Source: Blastocladiella emersonii ATCC 22665
Lineage: Eukaryota > Blastocladiomycota > Blastocladiomycetes > Blastocladiales > Blastocladiaceae
Length of the DNA: 64,000 nt
Direction: 5' to 3'
NCBI GenBank assembly: GCA_025594325.1
Contig: JANHCV010000008.1
Coordinates: 1,240,001 to 1,304,000, forward strand
Shown piece after piece: positions 12,348 to 23,622 of the stretch (position 1 is the stretch's first letter; each line of letters starts with the position of its first letter). The notes under the pieces were generated by a model that did no database searches, was not told the origin of the DNA, and saw nothing but the letters and a program-made list of their open reading frames with translations. Made by a program: the position numbers and the translations under genes.

Positions 12348-12511
12348 CCCAAGGTGCTTGTGCGAGGCGAATAAGACCTGTCGAATGATCAGAGAAGCTC
12401 CTGTGAAGTCTTACGCTGGAGGCGCACATCGATCCGAAGGCAAAGTACCCGCCATGCTGTGGTGAGGAGCAATCGAGAACTTCAAGCGTTGAGCAAAACC
12501 TGTTTAATCAA

Positions 12512-15500
12512 TCAATCAATCTCTACAATCCGATCGTCCTCGTCGATCCGTTGGTCCCCATCACGCGTCGCGTCACTCGAGGTCACAGCGAGCGGCACGC
12601 GATACTGAGTCCCATGCGCGGGAAAAGCGGGTAGTAGCACGGCGCGATACAGGTGCTGATGAGCGCGGGCAAAAAAGTGCGCGTCAAACACGCCGTCGCA
12701 ATTGTTCACGAACTTGCCCGACGCCGAAAGGTTTGCAAGCTCAAACCAACCAAAGACCGTCATTGCGTAGTTATACGGGACCTTGATGCGCATCCTGTGC
12801 GCACCGCCGGTGGGTTCGCGCGGACGGTACTCGTCCGCAAGCGCCTTGAGGAACGGTGCGTTCGATTTGCGCGGCGGAGGAACCAGCGCACCGCGACAGC
12901 CAAGGTACGGGTGCGGGATGTAGAAGAAGTCGAGGATGGGCGTGTGCCCACGCGATGCGTCATGGGGCGGGATCACTGGCATGCGGCGCAGAACGAGGAC
13001 AGCCATGTTCGGGCCCGCGTCAAAGCGGTCGTCAAGGCCCTCGGTGAACAGCTCGATGACGCGCATGCCGCGGCTGAACGCGCCAAAGAGATGCTGCGAA
13101 AGCACGCGAAGGAACATGGCGCAATCCACACTTGAGGGACTCTCCCGCGAGTCGAAGTCAGCAGCGGAGCCCGAGTCCATCCAGCCTTGGACAAGCGCGG
13201 CCTCGTCAGCAGTCGCGGCAAAACGCAGCGTGCGGAGCGCTGCTTGTTGATCCGCGCGGTCCGCCACGCCCACCGGGTACAAATCGTGGTAGTCGGCGAT
13301 GCAATAAAAGTGGGGACCAAGACCGATTGCACGCATGACTGGGTTGAGCCCGCGCAAGAGATCAAGCTTCAAGGATGATTTCCGGACGGTTTGAAGCGAC
13401 TCGGCAACGACACCGCACGGCAGTTGGTAAGACTGCGCGATGTCGTTCACAAAGACAAGAATTGCACCCTCGTGCCTGGCACCGTCCATGGAGCAGGAGA
13501 ACTGGGCGTTTGCATGAGAGCGCGGGATCGAGAGCGTAAGCTGAATCCGCTTGTCGTCCTCGATGGCGAGAATGGGCGTCAGAAGCGGATTCTGGGCTGG
13601 CGGCATCGTGCCTTCGTTGTTGAAGCTGAGGTAGCGGGTGGCCGCGGCGAATGTAGCGATACACGAGGGACCAGAGAAAAGCCAGCCCACGGGTACTCGA
13701 CTCAACGAAACCGAGGTGAGCGGCACAAGGACCTCGCCGTCAATACCACAGGGTCCGCGAGCAAATCGGACCGAAACGTCGTGAAGGTTCGCGGGTCCGT
13801 TGATTGCATACTGCGAAACGTAAGAAACAACGCGCAACTGTTGTCTGTCGAGGCCACTGGGCGTCACGATGAGACTTCCAAACTGGTGCCCGCCGCCTAT
13901 CCCAAGACGCATGGTAGAGAGCGGAAGCTTGACGCTGGCCGATGTAAATGCAGCTTGGTCAAGCGTGCCCTCAATGCGATGCACAAATTTGGCACCAGAC
14001 ATGCCCTCGACGCGGATCGGGAAGCCATAGAGCTGCGCCTGGGCAAAGATTTCCGCCACGCACGAAGTCAAGGACGGAGTGTCGCGAATCGCGGACCAGA
14101 GTCGGTGCATGTCGGGCCACGGTGGGGCTACGAGTTGCTTAGCGCCCGTCCAAGTTAGACGGCCCGAGGCGAAAGCAAAGGCCATCATTTTGGGCAGCAG
14201 GGCGCCCGTAGCACGAGGTCCGGCTGTGTGCGCGAGTTCCAGGTTAGCGAAGCGTCGATCATGTGTAGCGCGGCGAGCGTACCTAGTTTGCCAGCAAGCG
14301 CCGTAGCACCGGAACCAAGCAGCTCCACAATCCACTGCATGAGCGCGTCGAAGAGGTAGCCAGACTGGCTCAGCGAGACGGGTACGGTCGGCGCGTTGAG
14401 CTTGAAGAAAGTTAACTCTTCGCGGCAACGACCAGCGCGACGCATGACCTGGTCGGTGCTCCAAGCAAAGCGCGAGAGGTGCGTCGGCCAGGAATCCGCG
14501 ACTGGGCGCTGCAGAAGATTGACGCCAAGAAAAGAGGGTATCGCCTCAAGCGGGAAACCAGTCACACGCTCGAGGAACTCGATGCGCGAGGGGGCGATCG
14601 AGTAGACGTGGTCGTGGTCGATCCAAGTGTTGATCAGCGAGCGGCCGTGAACCCAGTGCGTTGAGAGAAGCGGCGACGCGTGTAAAAGCAAGTTGAGTAG
14701 CCCGGACGTGTCCATCAAGTTGCCCGTCTCGATGACGTTGAACCGAAGCAGCTTCTGCTCAATTTGAAGCTGTTGCTGAGGGAAAAGCTTTGGCTTGGGC
14801 TCGGCCGGGTGGCAGATCTGGGGCTCCGACAAGAGCCGCTCCATGACAGCGATAGGATGCCCGACCGTGAAAACAAGCTTGCACATGAACGCAGCGTTTG
14901 GCGGCTTGCCCACCCAGTCAGAAGCAGGTGTGATTTCCCTGATGCGCGCAGGACGATCGCCCCGTATACCAAAAACGTGGAGCGCTTGAACATATTGGTC
15001 CAGCGCGCACTCCATGCTCCCGCGTACATCGTTTGGGTCGACATCAAACACATCAAGCGGCGAAACGTCGATTGGGGCGGAGAACTAAAGCTTGCCTTCG
15101 CCGCCAACAAGAAGCATGGTCGGGTTCACAGAAAGGGAGGCAGGGGATTCAGCGACAGCCGGGCCAACAAAAAACGCTCCGTGGCTGAGAAGCGGACGAA
15201 TTTGGCTTTCCAAGACTGCAGCATCGGGGCAGTCTTCACCGTGCACGTTACGTGCGTTCTCAACGAATCGGTTGATGGCGGATTGCACGTAATCGCGAGC
15301 TCCAGAACATTGCTGAGACTTGGCAAAGTAGTCGCCGCGCTCCGTGACCAGCCGCTCGGGTGACCAGTCGCAGTTGAGCCACGACTGCCAACAGCACACA
15401 ACGGCGTACACCGTCTCCTTGTCGAGCAGTCGAACCGCAAAGTCCTCGTAAGTCCAGAGGGGAACGGGATAACCAAGGCAGACACGAAGCTGCTCCGTCC

Positions 15501-15969
15501 AAAACTCGCGAGCCGCTGGCTCGAGAAAGAGCGAGTAAGTTAGCTGACCAATGTAACGAGTGACTCGGTCCCGGGTGGCAACGTCAGTGAAACTCTGTTG
15601 AGTAAGGGTGCGATGAACGAGCAAGTTGCGAGCAATCACCTCCGGGCGCGTGTCGCTAAGGACAAAGAGGAAGTCGGCGCCACGCGCATACTTGCGCTTG
15701 GCTTCCTGAAACGTGCGTGCAACGTCGCGCAAGTCACCGCACTGAAACACGAGCGCATCGAGGCGGTTGAAAGCGCGCGGGTTGTGGTGGATAAACAGAT
15801 CGCGCGCATACGACCGGCCGTAGGGGTAGTACGGGTCCGTGTCCTCGTTGAGAGCGAGCGTTGTGCAAGTCAAGGACGGGGTTGGCGTTTGGGGGGCGAC
15901 CTTAACGGCAGGGGTATTTCCCTGACCTTTGGGGCCGCCGTTGCGGCCAGTCTTTTTCTTATTCTTCAT
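12512..15969 (-). pseudogene. DUF4470-type protein gene, copy 2 (one in-frame TAG)
   Basis: Start ATG 15969 (MKNKKKTGRNGG), preceded by ACATGTAAACCG. The DUF4470 region is clear at about residues 47–135: DPYYPYGRSYARDLFIHH, CGDLRDVARTF and FVLSDTRPEVIARNLLVH. The second region carries FNVIETGNLMDTSGLLNLLL. Reading is continuous except for TAG at 15085–15087. Alignment with copy 1 continues on both sides, so this is probably a premature stop. A 59-nt intron at 14224–14282 (GTACGC, branch match GCTAAC, ACAG) joins AGKL to AGPRATGALLPKMMAF, and the frame then runs open to 12512. Identity to copy 1 is modest, so the duplication is old. Whether the single TAG abolishes function is unknown. Confidence 0.72.
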
Positions 15970-16600
15970 CGGTTTACATGTGCAGGGGAGTGAGAAGCGG
16001 CACGAGGGCGCGCCGGCGAACTCGATCGACCAACCCGCCACGTCACTTGACCGGCGCCTGGGTCACATGATATCGGAACGCGTCTTTGTCTCCCAGCCTC
16101 AACGCGCGCGTCAGTGTCGATACGACGAAGGGCAATTAAACAAGTACGTAACTCCTCGAGTGTTTTGAGATGCGGAACAAAGCTGAGCTCGAGTGGTGGA
16201 GGAAGCAACCGAAGGGCGGGGTTGTGAAAGCGCAGCGTTGCGGGGCTCGTCCAGGTGTTTCAAACAAATCGTGTTCTTGTCCAGCGGTTGACTCTTGGGT
16301 CAAATTTGCCTATGTGTGTCATACATGCAGGCCTCACTACTTGGCCAAGGTTGGTCATGTGTATTCCGCAGGCGCGTGGGAGTTTGTGGGAAAAACAGTC
16401 GGTAGACGAAGACAACTTTGGTTCGGTTCTCAGCGACCGTTCAGTTCAGTGATGCGTTGTCTTCGACGAGAGCTAAGTACTCACGGCACCAAAATATCGC
16501 GCTATCCACTAGGCGTGTGTGCTGCGCACACACTTGGGTCTCAGCTGTAGCTTTACTTGGCTTCTTGAGACTGTTTCAGTTGGTGAAAGTGAAGTAGTTT
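15970..16600. other. Intergenic interval with no recognised gene
   Basis: The upstream region of the DUF4470 copy 2 gene contains GTCACTTGACC and GTCACATGATAT motifs near 16040–16075. A 126-codon plus-strand ORF (16170–16550) overlaps it. I cannot support that ORF as a gene: its composition is uneven and no motif stands out. Confidence 0.4.
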
Positions 16601-16601
16601 A

Positions 16602-16860
16602 TCAATTCTCAATCCTGCTCAGCAGGGACAGTCGCTCCATGTCCTTCGCCACGTGCTGTAATGCCTTCTGCACGAGAACCCAACTGTTGAACCGGATGAT
16701 GAGGATGTCCTCGGTCCTGCGCGCTCGAGAGAGGACCATGTACGGGTACCGGGCAGGAAAACGATGCGGGAGCTTGGGGTCGCCGAAGTCGGCAATGACC
16801 TTGTTCAGGGTCATCGTTGTGAGAACACGAACGCGAGCGCCGACGCGACGCGTCACGCAA
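16602..16860 (-). pseudogene. C-terminal fragment of a Pif1-like / mobile-element helicase
   Basis: The minus-strand peptide reads MTLNKVIADFGDPKLP, then YMVLSRARRTEDILII. This matches the layout of the last helicase motifs of Pif1-type helicases (a T-x-x-K-x-Q-like segment, then the V-x-L-S-R motif VI). Such tails are common in fungal and oomycete mobile-element helicases. Nothing upstream encodes the ATPase core, so this is a remnant. Motif V is degenerate, with the canonical KSQG/KAQG changed. Confidence 0.5.
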
Positions 16861-17028
16861 CGCGTCTTTGAAACGCGTTCTCAGAGTTCAGGGGTGAACT
16901 CTTTGAGCTCGCCAGTCGACGGGCACCTCACAAATTCGAGTAGTAACCAGTTGGAAGAAAAAGAGTTTGGAATATATCAGACAGCGGAAGTATTTTTGAA
17001 AGAAACGAAGGAAGGAACAGGATCAGGA

Positions 17029-17570
17029 TCAGGCCGAGCGGTCCTTGCCCTTGCCCTTGGCGGGACCGCGACGCGCGCGCTTGGTCGGCGAGGCTGGCGG
17101 GGTCTTGACCGTCTTGTTCTTGTCGCGGCCCTTGGCCTTGGTGGCCGGCCATCTTGCGCGCGCGGCTTGACGACGACGACGGGCCTGACTCGCACTCGCT
17201 CTCCTCCTCGTCAGCGTTGACCTCCTCATTGGCCTCCGAGTCGACAACGATCTTGGTGATGTTCTTGTTCTTGGTCACGGCGGACGACGACGCGGGAACC
17301 ACGGTCATGTCGGACTCGCTGCCGACGTCGTCCCACTCCTGCAGGTTGATGTCGAGCTCCTGGACGACGGCCGACGCCGCGGGTCCCGACGGCGTCGTGG
17401 CGCTGCCGGACGTGGTGCTGCCCGACGTGGTGCCGCCCGACGGCGCGTTGACGGACGCCGAGGTGGAAGTCGGCGAGCGGGTGGTCTCAAAGAGCGTCGA
17501 CGAGCAGCGGCAAGCGCGAGCGAGCGGGCGTGGAGTGGGAGAGCTTCCGAGGGCGCGAAAATGCAGCCAG
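17029..17570 (-). CDS. Small acidic-then-basic nuclear-type protein, function unknown
   Basis: On the minus strand, from about 17500, the frame reads STSASVNAPSGGTTSGSTTS, then ELDINLQEWDDVGSESDMTV and an acidic stretch, EANEEVNADEEESECESG. A second frame supplies a basic tail, KAKGRDKNKTVKTPPASP…KGKGKDRSA, to the stop at 17029. A 43-nt GTGCGA…GCAAG intron near 17156–17198 would join the two frames; a 1-nt indel is the alternative. The 5' end is not resolved. The acidic/basic layout recalls chromatin-associated proteins, but no domain is recognised. The C-terminal half of this gene was judged by composition only. Confidence 0.45.
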
Positions 17571-17815
17571 ACAGGATTGATGTCAGGTCACGTGATGCTG
17601 AACAGTCAGTTTCGAGCGAGGTCCGTCTCGTCGCGCCTGCGCACGGGAACCGCTGCACAGGACCTCGCTCCCCTCGAAGTGAACAGCCTCGAACTGTTGG
17701 GGACTAGGCAAAGCACAGTCCAGATTTACGTTGCAGGGGTCGGAATGAAGTGAAAGCGAAAAACAACGGAACTCGTCGCGCGACGAAAATCGAAAACGGT
17801 CACTGAGCCACTCAT

Positions 17816-18610
17816 GTGACCACAAGAGCAAGGTTGATGTGCCTGATAGGTTTCAATTGCTCCCACAGAAACTCAGCTTCGCTAAAGCTACAGCTGAGAA
17901 TATTTTCTTATGAACGCCGTTCCTTTTTTCTACCAAAACACTCTGCATACGTCGCCATTTCTCACTTTCTCAGGCAACGACAAGAATCTTTAGTCTCGTC
18001 CTTGCTGCTTGCTCCGATTTCAGCTGCAAGGTGCAACCCGTGTGGTGTTCGCTTCCCAGTCGACGGGTTCCAGCGCCACCGCAAGTTGGTGATCCACCGC
18101 AGCAACGTTGTTCAGTTTGTGCAGTGGGCTATTAGGAAATCGAAGGCCACTGGGCGTTGCGATGATCCCCGCACAAAACAGTCGGTAAATTGAGTTACTT
18201 TCAACTACTTCTCCGGCGAGGCGCGCGAGGCGCGATTGGACGGGCTTCACGCCTTCTGCACCTTCAAGTTTGATCGCGACGACGTGTTTGCCACGCTAAG
18301 GCTCGACACCGCCAGCGGACACGGCCGTTCCTTTGTTCGCGAGTATAACGCGTGGGCCGACACGCTCTCCATCTCGTCGCTCGTGAAGCAAAGCTGGGCG
18401 TGGCTCCCTCGCACCACCGCTATCGACGGCCTCAGCATCTCGCCCGCCCTCGTCAAGAATGTCGACATTCACCGGTTTGGCACAGTCAAGCCCGCGACTT
18501 TGAACGCTGCACCGCGCGACTCTAGCCCGTTGCGGGCCTTGAAGGCCGAGACGCCTTTGGCTGGGTCTAACGCGTCTCGACATGCTTCCCGCCGCCGCGG
18601 ACACAAATAG
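17816..18610 (+). CDS. Hypothetical protein with a C2H2-like segment
   Basis: One frame from 17816 to 18610 contains CNPCGVRFPVDGFQRHRKLVIH, which has C-x2-C and H-x5-H spacing suggesting a single zinc-binding finger, followed by DGLHAFCTFKFDRDDVFATL. A TGA at 18190–18192 splits it. A 36-nt GTAAAT…GGCGAG segment around it is a multiple of three with GT–AG ends and could be a short intron that removes the stop. The first ~60 codons look poor and the true start is uncertain. Confidence 0.4.
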
Positions 18611-18975
18611 GTTTGAAAGCTCACGAATGAAATCATCAACCACGCGTTTTTGATCGAACTACTTGCATTGGGGGACAGTTACTTCACCGCGAGAGGATGC
18701 CTGAAAGCTTGACGAGTCCCTAGGTCACGTGCGGGTGACCAACGCGAGACCGCTGCAGGTTTTCAGCTCCCTTGGCAATGAATCGCTGCGATTTGTTTCA
18801 GTGTCCAGGTTTGACGGGAATCTGCCTGCATCAAGCTAGGCCGAGACATGCAGTGTACCCCGTTCGCTCACGCGGATGGACACGAGCTGGACAGCAAACG
18901 TTGCCCGCTTGAAGCTCAACGAGTTGTTGGGCATATTTCTCCCTTCTGATTTAAATCAATCGACTGTAACTTGCC
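18611..18975. promoter_or_regulatory. Upstream region of the 18.98-kb gene
   Basis: Contains GGTCACGTGCGGGTGACC near 18724 (CACGTG inside an imperfect palindrome). It ends with CTGTAACTTGCCATGG at 18964–18979, the window-wide start motif overlapping the ATG. Confidence 0.45.
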
Positions 18976-20743
18976 ATGGAACAAAAAACGTGTAAAACTG
19001 ATTCAGCTCGCTCTGGGACAGGCGGTGCTTGGCGTCCGCGGTGGTCCCACGGTGGAGTGGACGCGGAGACGGCTTTCCCTTCGACCCCGGCGTGGGTACC
19101 CAATGCAGCGCGCACGGAGCTTCCACAGTGGAAACCCAGATCAGGGCGCGCGCAGAGAGACGCCGCTTCGATCCATGCTTCCGTACCGGCCCAGACGGAG
19201 CATGGGCCCGAATCTTGTTGGACTTCGGCACCGTTTCCTGGCCCACGGATTGATGCCGCGCTTCAGGAGAGCCTCCTTGCTTTGACGGACGTGACTTGCG
19301 TGATCAATCCAGTCGATGGATTCCAGCTCGCGGTTGCCGATCGCAAGTGTTCGTATGTCATTTGCGTGAAAACCTTTCACCATCATTCGATTCCGCAGAT
19401 TCTCAAAGCTCGGCGTCTCATCGAGCAGTTTCTCGGCCAGATCCAGCTCAAGTTCAGTTGTCCGCTTCTCTCCCTTCTTGCGCTCCCGAGAATCGACTCC
19501 GAAATCGAATGGTCTGCTCTACCAGACGGTGCGCTCAGCGCGGGCATTCTTGACGCTCCACCGCCATATTTCCGACTTGTACGCGCGCACGAGGAGACCC
19601 TTCCCATCTCTGCGCTGCATGGGTCTGGTCTTGCAGAACTTGACAACGAATATGATCCCTGGGGCATCGCTTTCAACAATATGCGACCGCGCAAGCATCA
19701 ACAGACGCTGCAGCTTCTTCCACCTTCTTCGCACGACAAGCTTGTCTCGATCTTTGTTCAACGTCGCCGGCAAGTCTTTGACTGGGCAGAAAAGATTGAT
19801 CCATCGCGTCGACCCGTGGTCAAGCTCAAGGGAAGTCTTGGCGACTTGATTTTCTCCGCCCGTCGCATCGCGGGTCCACTCGCCGAGGCGCTTCCAGACG
19901 AGGACGAGCCTTTCCGATACAAGTTTACCGCTGGCAATCTCATGGCTTCACTTGGCTCTTCCGAGGTCAAGTCGTCGTTTTGCCTTTGGCTTCCGCAACT
20001 GGATATCGCCTGTGCGACGTCGCAACTGTTGCTGCTTGGATTCACGCCTTCCACCGAGCTTCGCTCCAAGGTCACGGTTCTCTTCCGTCTTAGCAACAGT
20101 AACCTTGTTTGCGGCGGCAAGCGGGCCGACGAGTACCGCGCCATTTTCCGCTTCGTGCCTGCGGCCGGTGGTATTCCTGCGCACTTCCATCTCGACAAGC
20201 TTATCATGCAGGCCGTACCTGTGCACAAGGTCTCGGTCATCACCCCCGGCTCGCTCGGGTACCGCATTCGCCAAACATACCAACAGTTTGATCGCACGAC
20301 GGCCGACCGCACCGTCCACCCTGACGCGCACGCCGTGCTGCCCTTGATCGTGGATTACCTGCATGACAATCTCGCCACCATCGAGGCCGTCTTGACCTGG
20401 TCCAAGCTTGACGACTCTTTGACCTTTCCTGTCACCTCCCCGTCGCGTGGACTGGCGTCCGAGCCTTCTGCTCAACGTGTTCGCCAAGCGCGTGATGCGG
20501 TTCGAAAACGGCGACACGAGCGTCTCGGTCTGCCGCTGGACAAAAGTGTTCCAAAAGGGCAGACGCGATGCTTCGGATCTCAAGACGAGTCAGACGGTGA
20601 CCACCGTCACAGTGCACCATGCGCGGTACCACGAGCTTGCTGCCGCCGGAGATGCGAAGGCGGCCGACGCGTGCGTGGGCGAGTTTGTTGCGACCATGGC
20701 CACGCTGGCGCGGGTTCTGAACCGAACGGGTTCGGCGGAGTAG
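18976..20743 (+). CDS. Unrecognised tandem-family protein, copy 1 (apparent frameshift near the 3' end)
   Basis: Start ATG 18976, directly at the start motif. Residues after a low-complexity leader read WTSAPFPGPRIDAAL. Next is a possible KH-like unit with AVADRKCSYVICVK and ILKARRLIEQFLGQIQ, then PVVKLKGSLGDLIFSARRIA and SVITPGSLGYRIRQTYQQ. One base of frameshift near 20460–20480 moves the last ~95 codons (FAKRVMRFENGDTSVS to the stop at 20743) into another frame. Without that shift the protein would match copy 2 to the end. The KH-like suggestion rests only on spacing of hydrophobic residues and is tentative. The frameshift could be an assembly error. Confidence 0.65.
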
Positions 20744-20959
20744 AGTGCGGGTGGAGAATGCCAGTGTGATGTTTTGATATACGCAGTTAGTCACATCTCA
20801 TGTGCACTGAGGAGGAGAGCGGGGTAATCTCGCGTTGCGCCACAAGACAGAAGTGGCAGGCGTGTCATGAGATGAGTGAGCCCGGCGTTTCAAACGCGAA
20901 AGCGCGGAGAAGCTTCGAGTGGCGTCCTTTCCCTCGCAACAACTACCCCCGATCCTGCA

Positions 20960-22601
20960 ATGAAACGAAACTCACGGAAACAGATGTATGGGCGCTCTCG
21001 GCCTGCCGCGCGCCCGGCTCCCCCTGTGGACCTTGGCCCCGACGGGTCTTGGACGTCGCCGCCGTTCCCCGGTCCGAACATCGACTCGATGCTTGTAAGC
21101 GAGCTTTCTGCCTTACCTGGAGTGCGGTACTCGATTGACCAGGAATATCACGCGGAGCTTGGCCCCGCGGACGGTGATCGCAAGTGCACGCACGTCGTCC
21201 GCGTGCGCGCCGTGGACCGACTTGGGATTCCCGACGTTGCCAAAGCTCGCCGCTCTGTCGAGCAGTTTCTCGGCCAAATCCAGCTCGAGTTCATGTGCCC
21301 GCTTCTCTCTTTCCTTGTTCTCCCATCTGCGCACGCCGAGCTCGAGTGGGCGGTGCTGCCCAACGGCGGACTCGTCGCGGGCATCCTTGACGCGCCGCCC
21401 CCGTACTTTCGCCTCTCGTGTGCAAGTGCGGACAGCGCCAGCTTCGCCGCCGTTTTTTCGGCCCAAGACCTTCACCTGGCCGCACTCGAAGCGGACCTGC
21501 GCGCGACGGAACTTGAGGCTTCGAAGCCGTCCAGCTTCAAACACAATCAGTCGCTGCAACTTCTTTCGCCTGCGGAGCGAGCGGAGCTCGAGCTTTTGCT
21601 TGCCGCCCGGCACCAGCAGGTCTTTGACTGGGCCAAGAAAGCCGACCCTTCGCATCAGCCCGTCGTCAAGCTCAAGGGTAATTTCGGCGATCTCATTTTC
21701 TCCGCCCATCGCATCGCAGGCCCGCTCGCCCAAGCGCTTCCCCGCAACGACGCACCCGAGGCTCAACGTATCAAGTTTGCCGCCGCCGATCTCACGGGCG
21801 CGCTTGACCGCAGCGAGGTCAAGTCGTCGTTTTGCGTGGCGCTTCCCCATTTTGACGCGGACTTGATGACTTTGCGGCTCGCTCCACTCGGGTTCAAACG
21901 TGTTCCCGACTCGCGGTACAAGATTGTCGTCATTTTCCGGCCTGCTGGGAAAAATCGGCCGAAACATTGCGTGCAGCGGTACGCGACCGGACGAGTACCG
22001 CGCGACCTTCTACTTCACGCCGGCGGACGGCGACTTGCCCGCTCGATTTGAGCTGTACCGGCTGCGCATGGACAATGTCGCGTTGCAAAAGCTCTCAGTC
22101 ATCTCGCCCGGCTCGCTCGGGTACCGCCTGCGCCAGACGTATCAGCAGCGGGAGCTTACGACGCCCGACGGCTCCGTGGATCTAAGCGCGCAGGCTACAA
22201 TTTCTTTGCTCATCGATTACCTGTCTACCAATCTCGAGACTATCGAGTCAATCTCCGAGGGCTCCAATCTCTGCACCGCGTCGACTTTCCCAGTCGCCCC
22301 GCAGCCGGCCGAGCTCGCTTCGAAGTGCACCATTGTCCTGATCTACGCGAAGCGGGTCGTGCGGTTCGAGAACGGCGACACGAACGTCTCGCTGAGCCAC
22401 TGGACCAGCGTGTACGACAAGAGCCGTCCTACGAAACGCCGCTTCGAGACGTGTCCGACCGTGGCCATGGTCACCGCGCGCCACGCTCGGTACCACGAAC
22501 TGGCCGCGGATGACGACATGAAAGCGGCCGACGCGTGTGCGCGCGAGTTTGTCGCGACCATGGGCTCGCTCGCGAGCGCGCTGAATGTCAGTGAGGAGTG
22601 A
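20960..22601 (+). CDS. Unrecognised tandem-family protein, copy 2 (apparent frameshift mid-gene)
   Basis: Start ATG 20960 (MKRNSRKQMYG) in CCTGCAATGAAACG, 216 bp after copy 1. It is collinear with copy 1: FPGPNIDSML, KARRSVEQFLGQIQLEFMCP, GILDAPPPYFRL, PVVKLKGNFGDLIFSAHRIA, SVISPGSLGYRLRQTYQQ and RVVRFENGDTNVS. The frame shifts by one near 21940–21990, just before the segment RPDEYRATFYFTPADGD. The two copies share long blocks but differ in the middle, where this copy has an extra helical insert (HLAALEADLRATELEASKPS). Stop at 22599–22601. Function unknown. Confidence 0.65.
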
Positions 22602-22674
22602 GCATGTTGGTTCAGGGTATACGATGTCGCTGGAGTACAAAATTTTGTATATCTATTGACTCCACGACTCAAAA

Positions 22675-23370
22675 TCAGACGCCGCGATGCACCATCGCTG
22701 CGAGCGCCGTATGTAGCGGCCCTGCTGGAGCAGCCCCGCGAACTACGTCGGGACTCTTGCGCGAGTACCGCCAAAACGGCTTGACGCGCCTGGCGCGAAT
22801 ATTGGCCATGAACTCAGGCACTGTATCCTTGGCGGCGAGGTTCCGGAGCTCCATAGCCTCGTCGATCCACATGTCGGGCGGCGCGTCGGCGCGGAGTAAA
22901 TAGGATGTGCCTGATTGCCCAGTCGACGACGCGCGGGACAAACGCTTCGCGCGCGGCGTCCTGGATCTCCGGGTGCTGGATGCTCGCGTTGAATGTGGCA
23001 AGTCGTGCCGCAATCTCGGGCCCGTGGTGGAACTGGCACGTGTACATGGCGCACTCGAACTTGTCATACAAGCTGGGCATGGTCGGCGCGAACTGCAGTG
23101 CAGGAACACGATAGCGCCGAACTTGACGTCGTTCGCGGTCCACGACCGCGTCGCGTCGAGGGCGTGCGTCTGCATGAGGCCCTTCTCCTCGAAAACGCCG
23201 GTGGGGTGCGCGAACAGCTGCGTGCAACATGTGCACTGGGCGATGATGCGCATACCGAGCATCAGTGCGAAGACCATGGCGGGCGTATCGCTGCTGTCGA
23301 CCCACGCGGCGCGCGCGTAGTGCAAGCCAAGGGGGATGGCGTAGAGCTCGATGAAGAGAAGCTGTTGCAA
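22675..23370 (-). pseudogene. Truncated, frameshifted copy of the C-terminal part of the neighbouring 23623–26387 gene
   Basis: Three frames in succession align with the end of the neighbouring gene. IPLGLHYARAAWVDSSDTPA corresponds to IGLNLARAVWVDYADTLT. FECAMYTCQFHHGPEIAARL corresponds to FEHAMHACKFHNGPKMAADL. APPDMWIDEAMELRNLAAKD corresponds to LPGTWIDEDVEIRNLKAKH. The first frame change is near 23090 and the second near 22890. The 5' two-thirds of the gene are absent, so this is a partial tandem duplicate that has decayed. Confidence 0.8.
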
Positions 23371-23622
23371 CAGCTGACTTTCACCTGACTGCTGCGAGAC
23401 GCGTTTGGGGACACGCTTCGAGGCGAGCGCGCGAGTTCATCGAAAAGGCTTATCAACAAGTTGTATGAACCTCAGCGAGTTGCAAACCAGTTGCTTTTGA
23501 GGTATCCAACGTCTCCGCGGCCAACATAAACCGGTCCTGCTCTCCCCTTGATGTTCCTCAAGCTGCTCCAACCACGTACACAAAAAAAAACAATCAAATT
23601 CAGCCCGATCGGAACTTGTAGC

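Noticed and set aside
9103-15087. Reassignment of TAG to a sense codon, suggested by in-frame TAGs in both DUF4470 genes
   Set aside because: Hexokinase and other intact genes end in TAG at the expected place, so TAG is a normal stop here.
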